DNA of 64,000 nucleotides from Polycyclovorans sp. (GTDB lineage Bacteria; Pseudomonadota; Gammaproteobacteria; Nevskiales; Nevskiaceae), in contig PAKU01000040.1 in NCBI GenBank assembly GCA_002706265.1, positions 1 to 64,000 of the forward strand, written 5' to 3'. The translations under genes were made by a program, and so were the position numbers. Under the pieces are notes generated by a model that was not told the origin of the DNA, did not search any database, and saw only the letters and a list, made by a program, of their open reading frames with translations. Position 1 is the stretch's first letter. Each line of letters begins with the position of its first letter. Positions 48,623 to 55,750 of the stretch are shown piece after piece.

Positions 48623-49135
48623 ATGAAAGTGGCCTCGATTTTTGGCGCGTGCAGCATCGCGTTCGTGCTGACAGCCTGCGGGCCGAGTGAGTCTGAGCAG
48701 GATTTGTTTGCCGCAGAGGTGGCCGCACTCACTGAGCAGGCCGAGCAGGACGACGCCGCTCGCAACGAGCCGGGCGCGATGACTGCAGCCGGTGAGGCGG
48801 GCGATCCGGGCGTGGCCGCGGCGACGTCGGTGACGGTGCCGGAGAACTTTCCCGGCGACGTGGTCCTGCACCCCGACATGACGTTGTCATCGGCCACCGG
48901 CATGTCGGACACGATGATGCTGCAGGGCGAAGTGGCCGACGACATGGCGGCGATTACCGACTTTTATCAGCGGCAGATGGAGGCGCAGGGCTGGGTCGAT
49001 GAGAGTGATGCTGCCGGGGCAGATATTGGCATGCGTCGCCTTCGATTCACGCAGGAAGATCGGGTGGTGGACGTGACCCTGACGCCCCGTGGCGATCAGA
49101 CCGCGATCAACCTCGCCTTGTCGCCACGCCTCTGA
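48623..49135 (+). CDS. Hypothetical lipoprotein
   Basis: A 170-residue protein starting MKVASIFGACSIAFVLTACGPS: a lipoprotein signal with Cys19 in LTAC. An acidic helical stretch (SEQDLFAAEVAALTEQAEQDDAARNE) follows, then a ~95-residue domain (PENFPGDVVLHPDMTLSSATG…TDFYQRQMEAQGWVDESDA…DVTLTPRGDQTAINLALSPR). The latter resembles small lipoprotein domains with the YxxxMxxxGW element, of unknown function. AAGGA precedes the ATG at 48623. Confidence 0.75.
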   Translation: MKVASIFGACSIAFVLTACGPSESEQDLFAAEVAALTEQAEQDDAARNEPGAMTAAGEAGDPGVAAATSVTVPENFPGDVVLHPDMTLSSATGMSDTMMLQGEVADDMAAITDFYQRQMEAQGWVDESDAAGADIGMRRLRFTQEDRVVDVTLTPRGDQTAINLALSPRL

Positions 49136-50182
49136 TCACGGGTTTGACGTCGCTGGGGTGGCCGCTGACGCGGTACTGAGGGCGGTCAGTAATTCGGCAC
49201 CAGACCAGTTGCGTTTGCCTCCGGATTCTGCGGCGCGGATCAGATCGATCAGCTTGGCGTTGACGGGGGCGGGTCGATGGTGGCGCTCGGCCAGCGTCGT
49301 GACCTCGCCGTTGATCCAGTCCACCTCGGTGGGGCGCCCGCGTTCGAGGTCGTCCCACATGGAGGATCGGGCCAGGGGATCAATGGCCAGCATGCGGTTG
49401 CCCAGTGCCCGGAAGAGCCAGTCGGGTGTGGACAGTGCACCCGGCAGCCAAGTGGCGGGCAGCGGCGTCAACTTGGCGGGCTGGATGCCGTCGAGTGCCA
49501 GCAGTGCAAGCGCTTCGCGCTGGGCCATGGCAAGGCAGCGCCGGTAGTTGCGCTGTTGCAGTTCGGCCTTCAGCGGCAAGCCCGACAGCGCATTGATGGG
49601 GTTGTTGAGGTTCATCAGCAGCTTGGCCCACAGCACGGCGAGCATGTCGCGGCGGGGCCTGAGGGGCATGCCCGCATCTGCAAACAGCGCTCGCCACGGT
49701 GCCAGTGCGGCATGCGCAGACACCGCCAGCTCCCCGCTGGAGCCCTGATGAAAGCGGCCGTTGCCAGCATGGGCAATGTTGTACGGCACCATGCCGCTCA
49801 GCACGATGTGCTGCGGCAGGGCCGCGGCAAGTGTCTGGGCATTTCGGAGGCCATTCTGCAGGCTGATGAGCACGGCGCCGGGCCTCGCGATTGCCGCAAG
49901 GCCGCGGGCGATGTCGGCAGTCGCTGCCGATTTTGTGGTGACCAGGATCAGGTCGGCGTCGGCTGCAGCGCTCAGATCGGTGCTGAACCGGATGGCCGAT
50001 GCGGCCACCCGCCAGTGTTGGCCGTGAAGGTCTGAAAGGTGCAGGCCGTGCTGCGCGAGCGCGTCGGCCATCGATTGACGGCCGATGAACCCGACGCTGT
50101 TGCCGTGGGCGGCGAGGCGACCGCCGATGTAGCAGCCGACGCTGCCGGCGCCGACAACGCAAAGGGATGTCGCCAGTGTCAT
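49136..50182 (-). CDS. panE: 2-dehydropantoate 2-reductase (ketopantoate reductase family)
   Basis: A 348-residue NADPH-dependent reductase in pantothenate synthesis. N-terminal Rossmann loop CVVGAGSVGCYIGGRLAAHG; then LILVTTKSAATADIA and LISLQNGLRNAQTLA; C-terminal domain LWAKLLMNLNNPINALSGLPL with the catalytic Lys/Asn region and SSMWDDLERGRPTEVDWINGEV. The ATG at 50182 starts the protein 8 residues before the Rossmann strand. Several paralogues exist in many genomes, so the panE assignment is family-level. Stop codon is 0 bp from the convergent lipoprotein gene. Confidence 0.88.
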   Translation of the reverse strand: MTLATSLCVVGAGSVGCYIGGRLAAHGNSVGFIGRQSMADALAQHGLHLSDLHGQHWRVAASAIRFSTDLSAAADADLILVTTKSAATADIARGLAAIARPGAVLISLQNGLRNAQTLAAALPQHIVLSGMVPYNIAHAGNGRFHQGSSGELAVSAHAALAPWRALFADAGMPLRPRRDMLAVLWAKLLMNLNNPINALSGLPLKAELQQRNYRRCLAMAQREALALLALDGIQPAKLTPLPATWLPGALSTPDWLFRALGNRMLAIDPLARSSMWDDLERGRPTEVDWINGEVTTLAERHHRPAPVNAKLIDLIRAAESGGKRNWSGAELLTALSTASAATPATSNP

Positions 50183-50204
50183 GGGCAGACGTTGCCACAA
50201 AAGC

Positions 50205-50230
50205 AAAAAAGGGGCGCCAATGGCGCCCCC
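50205..50230 (-). terminator. Rho-independent terminator of the exported-protein gene
   Basis: GGGGCGCCA (50211-50219) and TGGCGCCCC (50221-50229) form a long stem. On the minus strand it is followed by six U. It ends the transcript of the gene at 50357-50878, before panE. Confidence 0.85.
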
Positions 50231-50356
50231 GATGCATGTGCAGTATCAACGTGGCCCGTCACCCCATCAAGGAATGCGACCGTTCGCAGGCCAGCGGGTC
50301 TGGCTGGCCGGGGTGGCGACAAGTGCAATCGACCTGACCATGCATGGCCAGCATGC

Positions 50357-50878
50357 TCATGGGGCGTCGACGCCCGGCAGCGGCTTCATGTTTGGCGGCA
50401 GTTTGGGCACTTGTATGTCGGCGAGGCCGGCGCGCATGGCGTCCTGCTGGGGTTGCGGGAGGCGGTTGAAGTCGTTGCGCGAGTAGGGTCGCCGCGCGCA
50501 TTCCGCGTCGTAGGCATCACGCACTTCGCTGTTGCGGGCAATCGCCGTCCGCAGCGCCTGGATTTCTCGGTTGAGTGCCAGCGCATCGGCGTTCAAGGCA
50601 TTGCGCTGTCGGCGTATTTCGAGACCGGCTTCCAGATCATCTTTGCGCCGTGTCATGGACTGGTTGTCGAGTGCGCGGCGTCGCGCGAGGATCGCATCGC
50701 GGCGCGCATCGTGGTCGGCATGGCGCTGCAACAGTAGCGGCGACTGCGTGCGTAAGTGCTGGACGCGGTCAGCGCAGGCCGAGAGTTCCGCCGTGTTGAG
50801 CGGTGGTTTGGCCGCCATTGCAACAGTGGCGAACGCTGAGACCAAAAGGGTGGCGGCAAGGCGTTGAGCAGGAATCAT
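50357..50878 (-). CDS. Hypothetical periplasmic coiled-coil protein
   Basis: A 173-residue protein with a signal peptide (RLAATLLVSAFATVAMA, cleavage probably AMA-A) and a helical, charged body with coiled-coil character (RRRALDNQSMTRRKDDLEAGLEIRRQRNALNADALALNREI). A proline-rich C-terminus follows. Two cysteines (in LSACADRV and DAECARR) could form a disulfide. No known family recognised. The ATG at 50878 is the one that begins the signal peptide. Confidence 0.65.
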   Translation of the reverse strand: MIPAQRLAATLLVSAFATVAMAAKPPLNTAELSACADRVQHLRTQSPLLLQRHADHDARRDAILARRRALDNQSMTRRKDDLEAGLEIRRQRNALNADALALNREIQALRTAIARNSEVRDAYDAECARRPYSRNDFNRLPQPQQDAMRAGLADIQVPKLPPNMKPLPGVDAP

Positions 50879-51036
50879 GAGGGCTGGGGTTGAGTGAACG
50901 GCACCGACGCTCGCGCAGTTCCCACGTGCTGTCAAGAAAAATGCTGCACCTTGCGTGTGAGCCCGACTGGCGGTTGGGCCAAGTTTGCGGCCCGTGCGCT
51001 CGTCTAAGCTGGCAACGGTCAACCTTGGAGCTTCTG

Positions 51037-51564
51037 ATGGATCTCGCAACCCTGCAGTCCACTGCGCCAGCCACCGAAACAGTGTTCGCGTTCTATGACG
51101 GACTGGCTGCCGCTGATGTGAATTTCATGCTCGGCCGCTGGCGTGGCGAGGGGCTGAACACCGGTCATCCCCTGGATGGTGTGCTGGAACGCTTCGGCTG
51201 GTTTGGCAAGGCGTTTGTCGACCCTGAGCGGGTGCATCCGCTGCTGTTCAAAAAGCGGGGCGGCATTCGCGCCTTGAATCCCGGCCTCATGCCGATGAAT
51301 CTGGCGCTGCGCTGTCCGTGGCTGAACAACGATGTCGTGGCCGCAATGTTTCGCGTGTTGCAACCGCTGATGGCCACCCGGGCGCCGCGTGCCCGTTTGC
51401 GCACGGTGGAGTTTCGCGGGCAATGCACGTCCGCAATGGTTTACGACCAGCTCGCCATCATTGACGTGTTCCGCAAGGTGGACGACAAGACTTTGCTGGG
51501 CGTGATGGACATGAAGGGCATGGAGCAGGCGTTCTTCTTCGTCCTGCGCCGCGACCAGAGCTGA
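51037..51564 (+). CDS. DUF4334 domain protein (GXWXG motif)
   Basis: A 175-residue cytoplasmic protein of the DUF4334/GXWXG family. N-terminal VFAFYDGLAAADVNFMLGRWRGEGLNTGHPLDG contains the GxWxG element; the C-terminal half (TVEFRGQCTSAMVYDQLAIIDVFRKVDDKTLLGVMDMK) is the DUF4334 part, resembling a calycin-like barrel. Function is unknown. The ATG at 51037 has GGAG 7 nt upstream. A terminator follows. Confidence 0.8.
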   Translation: MDLATLQSTAPATETVFAFYDGLAAADVNFMLGRWRGEGLNTGHPLDGVLERFGWFGKAFVDPERVHPLLFKKRGGIRALNPGLMPMNLALRCPWLNNDVVAAMFRVLQPLMATRAPRARLRTVEFRGQCTSAMVYDQLAIIDVFRKVDDKTLLGVMDMKGMEQAFFFVLRRDQS

Positions 51565-51585
51565 TGGCAGGCCAATGGCAAAAAG

Positions 51586-51617
51586 AAACCCCGGCCACGA
51601 GAGGTCGGGGTTTTTGT
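51586..51617 (+). terminator. Terminator hairpin after DUF4334; left edge of ssrA-like block A
   Basis: CCCCGGCC (51589-51596) pairs with GGTCGGGG (51603-51610, one G-U), flanked by A-rich sequence and T5. It is immediately followed by TTTGGTGG, the same order (A-tract, hairpin, TTGGTGG) as at the real tmRNA 3' end near 57711-57757. Confidence 0.75.
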
Positions 51618-51854
51618 TTGGTGGGGGTTGGTTCCCGGTATCAAAGGGCTGTTGACAGTACGCGATGCCGGCGTTCTGGCCAGTTGCGAGACCCTGCGTG
51701 CCGGTGCGAGAAGCGGGGGTTGACAGGCGAATCTGCGGACAATCAAGCAGGTTCTTTGCCCGGATCGGTCGCCGGGAAGGGCCCTCAACTTCGTCCGCTC
51801 GTTAGGACCGGTTCAGTTCCCAAACGTGAATCGAACCCGCGTCCGTAAGGCTCG
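51618..51854. repeat. ssrA-3'-end-like intergenic block A
   Basis: Non-coding block running from TTTGGTGG to GAATCGAACCCGCGTCCG (51828-51845). That last 18-mer resembles the T-arm end of tmRNA read from the other strand. The block shares short islands with block B (53831-54063), e.g. ATCAA…TTGA.AGTAC, GGAC.ATCAAGC.GGTT, and CTCAAC.TCGTC. ORFs here ending ESNPRP are by-products of that RNA-like sequence and are not called. Confidence 0.55.
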
Positions 51855-52319
51855 TTAGTCGTACCCCATCTTGAGCGCCTGGGCCTGCTCGGCCAGGGCA
51901 TCGAGGGCCTTGCTGCGCTCAGCGTCGATCCGCTCCTTGTAGGCGATCACGTCCTGGTAGCGGACGCGACGGTGCGTGCCGATCTTGTGGAACGGGATCT
52001 CGCCGCGCTCCAGCAACTGCACGAGGAAGGGCCGCGAGACGTTGAGCACGTCCGCTGCGTCCTGGGTCGTCAGCTCGGCGTGGATCGGGATGATGCTGAC
52101 CGCGTTGCCCTCACCGATTTCGGTCAGAACGTCGACGAGCAGCCGCAGCGCCGACATCGGGACGCGAACTGGATGGGACGCGCCCTTGTCGTCGAAGATC
52201 TCGATCTGCTGGGTTTGCGCGCGGGTCTGCAGCAAGGCGGACAGCGCCCGGCCGCTCTCGCGGGCGATGGCGACTTCTTCGGCCGTCGGCAACGAATGGG
52301 TGGGAGAGCGTGTGGTCAT
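51855..52319 (-). CDS. Excisionase-type HTH antitoxin, toxin partner missing
   Basis: A 154-residue protein. N-terminal ~80 residues match antitoxins paired with PIN toxins (TIFD-like QQIEIFDDKGASHPVRVPMSALRLLVDVLTEIGEGN); then an excisionase-type helix-turn-helix (ELTTQDAADVLNVSRPFLVQLLERGEIPFHKIGTHRRVRYQDV). The toxin gene should follow downstream on the minus strand, but the stop runs straight into block A. AGGAGG precedes the ATG. It ends AQALKMGYD, almost the same tail as the XRE antitoxin at 55061. It may now act as an orphan regulator, possibly of the divergent Fic gene. Confidence 0.82.
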   Translation of the reverse strand: MTTRSPTHSLPTAEEVAIARESGRALSALLQTRAQTQQIEIFDDKGASHPVRVPMSALRLLVDVLTEIGEGNAVSIIPIHAELTTQDAADVLNVSRPFLVQLLERGEIPFHKIGTHRRVRYQDVIAYKERIDAERSKALDALAEQAQALKMGYD

Positions 52320-52379
52320 GGCAGCCTCCTGGGCGCTTCAAACAGCATGCATCATGGGGGGAAGCACAAACGAAATAAA

Positions 52380-52512
52380 CGAATAGTCGCAATATCCGAA
52401 ATTGAAAAGGTCTTACCACGCGGCCCGCCGCGCGGCGAATAGTGACCCTTGTCGCCGCATTCTGTGCGACGAATAGTTTGTGCGTGCGGGGATTGCGACC
52501 CATAATCTCCGC
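52380..52512. promoter_or_regulatory. Divergent promoter region with three CGAATAGT repeats
   Basis: CGAATAGT occurs at 52380-52387, 52436-52443 and 52470-52477, all in the same direction, between the HTH antitoxin and Fic genes. The last copy abuts a candidate -35 (TTTGTG); CATAAT at about 52501-52506 is a good -10 for fic. That would put the transcription start almost at the ATG (52513). Repeated sites in this position suggest binding by the HTH protein (inference). Confidence 0.5.
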
Positions 52513-53688
52513 ATGAATGGCGGCGATTACAACTACATCTGGCAGGCTGGTGACTGGCCGAACTGGCGCTTCGACCTGGCGGCGCTGGCCGGCCCCATGG
52601 CTGAGGTCAGTCGCGCCCAGGGGCTCCTAATGGGCCGTCTGGCCGACGTGGGCATGGCGCTGCGTGATCAGGCGAGTCTTGCGGCACTGACCGAAGACGT
52701 GGTCAAGACCAGCGAGATCGAGGGCGAGCAGCTCAATGTCGAGTCCGTGCGCTCTTCTATCGCGCGTAGGCTGGGCGTGGACATCGGCGCGCTTGCGCCG
52801 GTCGATCGGCACGTCGAGGGCGTGGTCGAGATGGTGCTCGATGCCACGGCCAACTGCCAGGCCCGGGTAACGCGGGAGCGTCTGTTCGGCTGGCATGCCG
52901 CACTGTTTCCCGCCGGCTACTCCGGGCTCTCCAAGATCAAGGTCGGCGCCTGGCGCGACGATGCCAGCGGGCCGATGCAGGTGGTGTCCGGACCCATCGG
53001 CCGCCAACGGGTGCACTTCGAAGCGCCGCCCGCCGATCGCCTCGAGGCCGAAACCAGCCGCTTCCTGGACTGGCTGAACGGGCCATCGAACGAACCGCCG
53101 CTGCTCAAAGCGGGCCTCGGCCATCTGTGGTTCGTCACGCTGCACCCGTTCGACGATGGCAATGGCCGTATCGCGCGGGCCATTGGTGATCTGCTGCTGG
53201 CACGCGCCGACGGCAGCCCGCAACGCTTCTACAGTTTGTCGGCGCAGATCCAGCGCGAACGCAAGGCTTACTACGACATCCTGGAGCAGACCCAGAAACG
53301 GTCGCTGGACGTCACCGAGTGGCTCGCCTGGTTCCTCGACACGCTCCATCGCGCTGTCGACCAGGCGCAGCAGACACTCGACGCCGTGCTGACCAAGATG
53401 CGGTTCTGGCAGCGCTGGGCAACCACGCCACTCAACGAGCGGCAGGTGAAATTGCTGAACAAGCTGCTCGACGGGTTCGAAGGCAAGCTCACCAGCAGCA
53501 AGTGGGCGGCCATCGCCAAGTGCTCGCCGGACACGGCCCTGCGCGACATCAACGATCTGCTTGCGCGGGGTGTCCTGCGGAAATCGGATGCGGGCGGGCG
53601 CAGCACCAGCTACGAATTGAACGATCTTCCGGAGCCGATGACCTGGCATCCTGGGGGCATGTCAGGTCTTGAGTCGAAAATGCTCTAG
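52513..53688 (+). CDS. Fic-domain protein (DUF4172 N-terminus), probable AMP-transferase
   Basis: A 391-residue Fic protein. N-terminal DUF4172 (YIWQAGDWPNWRFDLAAL), an inhibitory helix motif TSEIEGE at about 66-72 (S/TxxxEG, class II), the Fic core HPFDDGNGRIAR (catalytic His211), and a C-terminal winged-helix domain (SSKWAAIAKCSPDTALRDINDLLARGVLRKS). Fic enzymes transfer AMP to Tyr/Thr/Ser of target proteins; the inhibitory Glu keeps them off until released. All catalytic residues are present. The ATG at 52513 is chosen from the MNGG start conserved just before YIWQ. Confidence 0.92.
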   Translation: MNGGDYNYIWQAGDWPNWRFDLAALAGPMAEVSRAQGLLMGRLADVGMALRDQASLAALTEDVVKTSEIEGEQLNVESVRSSIARRLGVDIGALAPVDRHVEGVVEMVLDATANCQARVTRERLFGWHAALFPAGYSGLSKIKVGAWRDDASGPMQVVSGPIGRQRVHFEAPPADRLEAETSRFLDWLNGPSNEPPLLKAGLGHLWFVTLHPFDDGNGRIARAIGDLLLARADGSPQRFYSLSAQIQRERKAYYDILEQTQKRSLDVTEWLAWFLDTLHRAVDQAQQTLDAVLTKMRFWQRWATTPLNERQVKLLNKLLDGFEGKLTSSKWAAIAKCSPDTALRDINDLLARGVLRKSDAGGRSTSYELNDLPEPMTWHPGGMSGLESKML

Positions 53689-53767
53689 ACCTCAATCACT
53701 TGGTCAATCACGATTCAGCGGCGGGGCAGTTGTCACGCTTGGCAAGGCCCGTGCGGAAACCCTCGAT

Positions 53768-53842
53768 AACACGCGGGAACCGGCGCGAGCGGGCAAGAAA
53801 AACCCCCAACCGAGAACGGCTGGGGTTTTGATTTTGGTGGTG
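53768..53842. repeat. 75-bp dispersed repeat, copy 1
   Basis: Identical to 55534-55608 except for 4 bases. It contains ACGCGGGAACCGGCGCGAGC, an A-rich stretch, a terminator-like hairpin (53804-53811 with 53818-53825), T4, and TTGGTGG. Confidence 0.92.
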
Positions 53843-54080
53843 GGGTGGTACCCCGCATCAAACGACTATTGAAAGTACGGAATCGAAGCGCTGCGGGCTG
53901 CTGCGAACCATTGCGAACTCGATCGAAAGGCCTGCTGGGGCGCCCTGCGGCCGTGGACGATCAAGCGGGTTTTTCGCTCTGATTGGTGCCCGGAATGGCC
54001 GCTCAACCTCGTCTGCTTTCCGGCGCCAGTTCAATTCCGGTTTGGGAATCGAATCCGCGTCCGATGCTCCGACCAAAAGC

Positions 54081-54110
54081 ACACCCATTTACACCCATTT
54101 ACACCCATTC
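54081..54110. repeat. 10-bp tandem triplicate
   Basis: ACACCCATTT occurs three times in a row (the last ends in C). It sits just left of the prlF operator and may simply be a slippage product. Confidence 0.85.
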
Positions 54111-54128
54111 GAGCCAGGCGTCCTTGGA

Positions 54129-54170
54129 GGTAATGCAACTGCATTGATAGGACAATGCGACTGCATTACC
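54129..54170. promoter_or_regulatory. Candidate PrlF-YhaV operator
   Basis: Two copies of AATGC(A/G)ACTGCATT at 54132-54145 and 54154-54167; the first is a perfect 6+2+6 palindrome. They are 22 bp apart (two helical turns) and set within a larger imperfect inverted repeat GGTAATGC…GCATTACC. They lie 36-77 bp before the prlF ATG. AbrB-fold antitoxins of this type repress their own operon. Confidence 0.65.
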
Positions 54171-54205
54171 ATTCAAGCATCAACCCAGATCCGCAGGAGA
54201 CTGCC

Positions 54206-54535
54206 ATGGCCGCGACCCTCGAAGTCGAATCCACACTCACCGATCGCTACCAGACCACGGTGCCGGAAACCGTGCGTCGTGCCCTCAAGCTGGGCAAGCG
54301 CGACAAGATCCACTACACCATTCGCCCCAGCGGAGAGGTGGTGCTGACGCGCGTCGAAGCATCGGACGGTGACGACCCGGTGCTCGGTCAGTTCCTCGGC
54401 TTCCTGGCCGCCGACATCACTCGCCATCCCGAGCGGCTGCAAGCTGTGGATGCCGGCCTCGTCCAACGCCTCCAGGCGCTGGTCGGCGGCGTCGATGTCG
54501 ATCTCGATGCCGCCCTGTCGGAAGACGATGAATGA
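54206..54535 (+). CDS. prlF: Type II antitoxin PrlF (SohA)
   Basis: A 109-residue AbrB/SpoVT-fold antitoxin. LEVESTLTDRYQTTVPETVRRALKLGKRDKIHYTIRPSGEVVL is the swapped-hairpin DNA-binding domain. The C-terminal half (PVLGQFLGFLAADITRHPERLQAV) is the PrlF toxin-binding part. AGGAGA lies before the ATG at 54206. Its stop overlaps the yhaV ATG (ATGA). Confidence 0.92.
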   Translation: MAATLEVESTLTDRYQTTVPETVRRALKLGKRDKIHYTIRPSGEVVLTRVEASDGDDPVLGQFLGFLAADITRHPERLQAVDAGLVQRLQALVGGVDVDLDAALSEDDE

Positions 54536-55044
54536 GCGCAGGAAAGCCTGAGCCCTTGGTCATTCATGGCTGGACGGTCTTCGCCCATCCACTGTTCCTG
54601 GCGCAGATCGAAGCGCTGGCGCGGCAGGTCGAGACCCTGAAGCAGAAGGACCCGGCTGGGTACGTCAAAAAGAACGCCAGCAAACGGCTGGCCGCGATCA
54701 CCAAACTGGCGTTCGATGTCATCCCGCAAGATCCGACGCGACCGGAGTACCGCCAGGGTGGGACGCTCGGTGACGATCACAAGCACTGGTTGCGGGCCAA
54801 GTTCTTCCAGCAGTACCGACTATTCTTCCGCTACCACGCCCCGAGCAAGGTGATCGTCTACGCCTGGGTGAACGACGAAGACACCAAACGCGCTTATGAA
54901 AGCAGCAACGACGCCTACCGGGTGTTCCGCAAGATGCTGGAAAGCGGGCATCCGCCTGATGACTGGGATCGGCTACTGGCTGAGGCGCAAAAAGAATCGC
55001 AGCGGCTGCAGGAATCACTGGCCAGGGCGACAGCAGCACAGTGA
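54532..55044 (+). CDS. yhaV: Type II toxin YhaV
   Basis: A 170-residue RelE-superfamily ribonuclease toxin. HGWTVFAHPLFLAQIEAL, DPAGYVKKNASKRLAAITKL, AKFFQQYRLFFRYHAPSKVIVYAWVNDEDTKRAYES and MLESGHPPDDWDRLL are the diagnostic YhaV blocks, all present at normal length. With prlF it makes a complete and probably active pair. It is convergent with the XRE antitoxin gene (16 bp between the stops). Confidence 0.93.
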   Translation: MSAGKPEPLVIHGWTVFAHPLFLAQIEALARQVETLKQKDPAGYVKKNASKRLAAITKLAFDVIPQDPTRPEYRQGGTLGDDHKHWLRAKFFQQYRLFFRYHAPSKVIVYAWVNDEDTKRAYESSNDAYRVFRKMLESGHPPDDWDRLLAEAQKESQRLQESLARATAAQ

Positions 55045-55060
55045 TTGGCGCCGCGTGCGT

Positions 55061-55456
55061 CTACTCGTACCCCATCTTGAGGGCTTGGGCGTGGGCAATC
55101 AGTTCATCCAAGGCCTGATGTCGCACAGCGTGTCTGGCCGGTTGGTCAGCGTCCGACAATGGCCTTGCGGCGATGGCATCAGCCGGGGCTGACGACAGTC
55201 CGCTCAGGCTGAGTTCGCCACCCAACGCCTTGATAACGCGCAGCACGTGTTCGAGCCGGAGAGTCGAGTTGCCAGACTCAAGCTTGACGATGAAACGAAG
55301 GCCGACACCGGCCGCCGAAGACAGCTGGGCCTGGGTCAGGCCAAGCTGCCTGCGCGCCGCACGCAGAGACTGTCCGAGCGTGTGAATGCTGTCGATGTGG
55401 CCTTTGCGGACTTCGGGCCAGTTCCAGGGCGCGAGGTCGGAGCGAGGAATGGCCAC
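55061..55456 (-). CDS. XRE-family antitoxin-like regulator, partner missing
   Basis: A 131-residue HipB-like protein. A helix-turn-helix domain (LGQSLRAARRQLGLTQAQLSSAAGVGLRFIVKLESGNSTLRLEHVLRVIKAL) sits in the middle and a ~45-residue tail follows. Its toxin should be encoded just downstream, but the stop is 16 bp from the convergent yhaV end. hipA lies upstream across block C and has its own hipB. The C-terminal AQALKMGYE matches the end of the other orphan antitoxin at 51855, and the last 17 coding bases are identical. Confidence 0.8.
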   Translation of the reverse strand: MAIPRSDLAPWNWPEVRKGHIDSIHTLGQSLRAARRQLGLTQAQLSSAAGVGLRFIVKLESGNSTLRLEHVLRVIKALGGELSLSGLSSAPADAIAARPLSDADQPARHAVRHQALDELIAHAQALKMGYE

Positions 55457-55750
55457 GAGAGAGTGGAATGTGGCCTGGAACGGCCAATTCTGGCGGCTGG
55501 CGAAGTCCGCGGGCTTCCGCAGGAACCCCCAACAACACGCGGGAACCGGCGCGAGCGGGCAAGAAAAAACCCCAACCTAGAACGGCTGGGGTTTTGTTAT
55601 TGGTGGTGCTAGAGCGTCACGGTTACGACCCAGACCCTACACAAGATGAGAGTGTTTAGGTGCAAATGCACAGAAACGCCGTGATCCGTAAAGAGTAAGT
55701 GCGGACCGGACGCGGGTTCAGTTCCCAAACACGGAATCGAACTGCCGGAC
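55457..55750. other. Gap with ssrA-like block C
   Basis: 294 bp with no gene. It contains the second 75-bp repeat copy with its hairpin (55570-55577 with 55584-55591), and then a region ending …GGTTCAGTTCCCAAACACGGAATCGAAC (about 55715-55742). That end is shared with block A, although the last part of the 18-mer is altered here. Confidence 0.55.
55534..55608. repeat. 75-bp dispersed repeat, copy 2
   Basis: Matches 53768-53842 at 71 of 75 positions by direct reading. It ends in TTGGTGG like the tmRNA 3' end. Confidence 0.92.

Larger units (their letters stand above)
53689..54205. other. 517-bp gap holding ssrA-like block B and the prlF control region
   Basis: No gene seen. It holds the 75-bp segment shared with 55534-55608 (here 53768-53842) and a hairpin CCCCAACC/GGCTGGGG with a T-tract. 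Next comes block B ending in GAATCGAATCCGCGTCCG (54046-54063). A 10-bp triplicate ACACCCATTt (54081-54110) follows, then the prlF operator. Confidence 0.6.

Noticed and set aside
51564..51848. ORFs ending ESNPRP/ELNPRP near 51.8, 54.0, 55.7 and 57.8 kb
   Set aside because: These peptides come from reading through tRNA/tmRNA 3'-end-like DNA and are a known false-gene signature. They served only as a hint to the ssrA-like blocks.
54081..54110. ACACCCATTT triplicate as a CRISPR or iteron array
   Set aside because: Units are adjacent 10-mers with no spacers and only three copies, so simple slippage is likelier.
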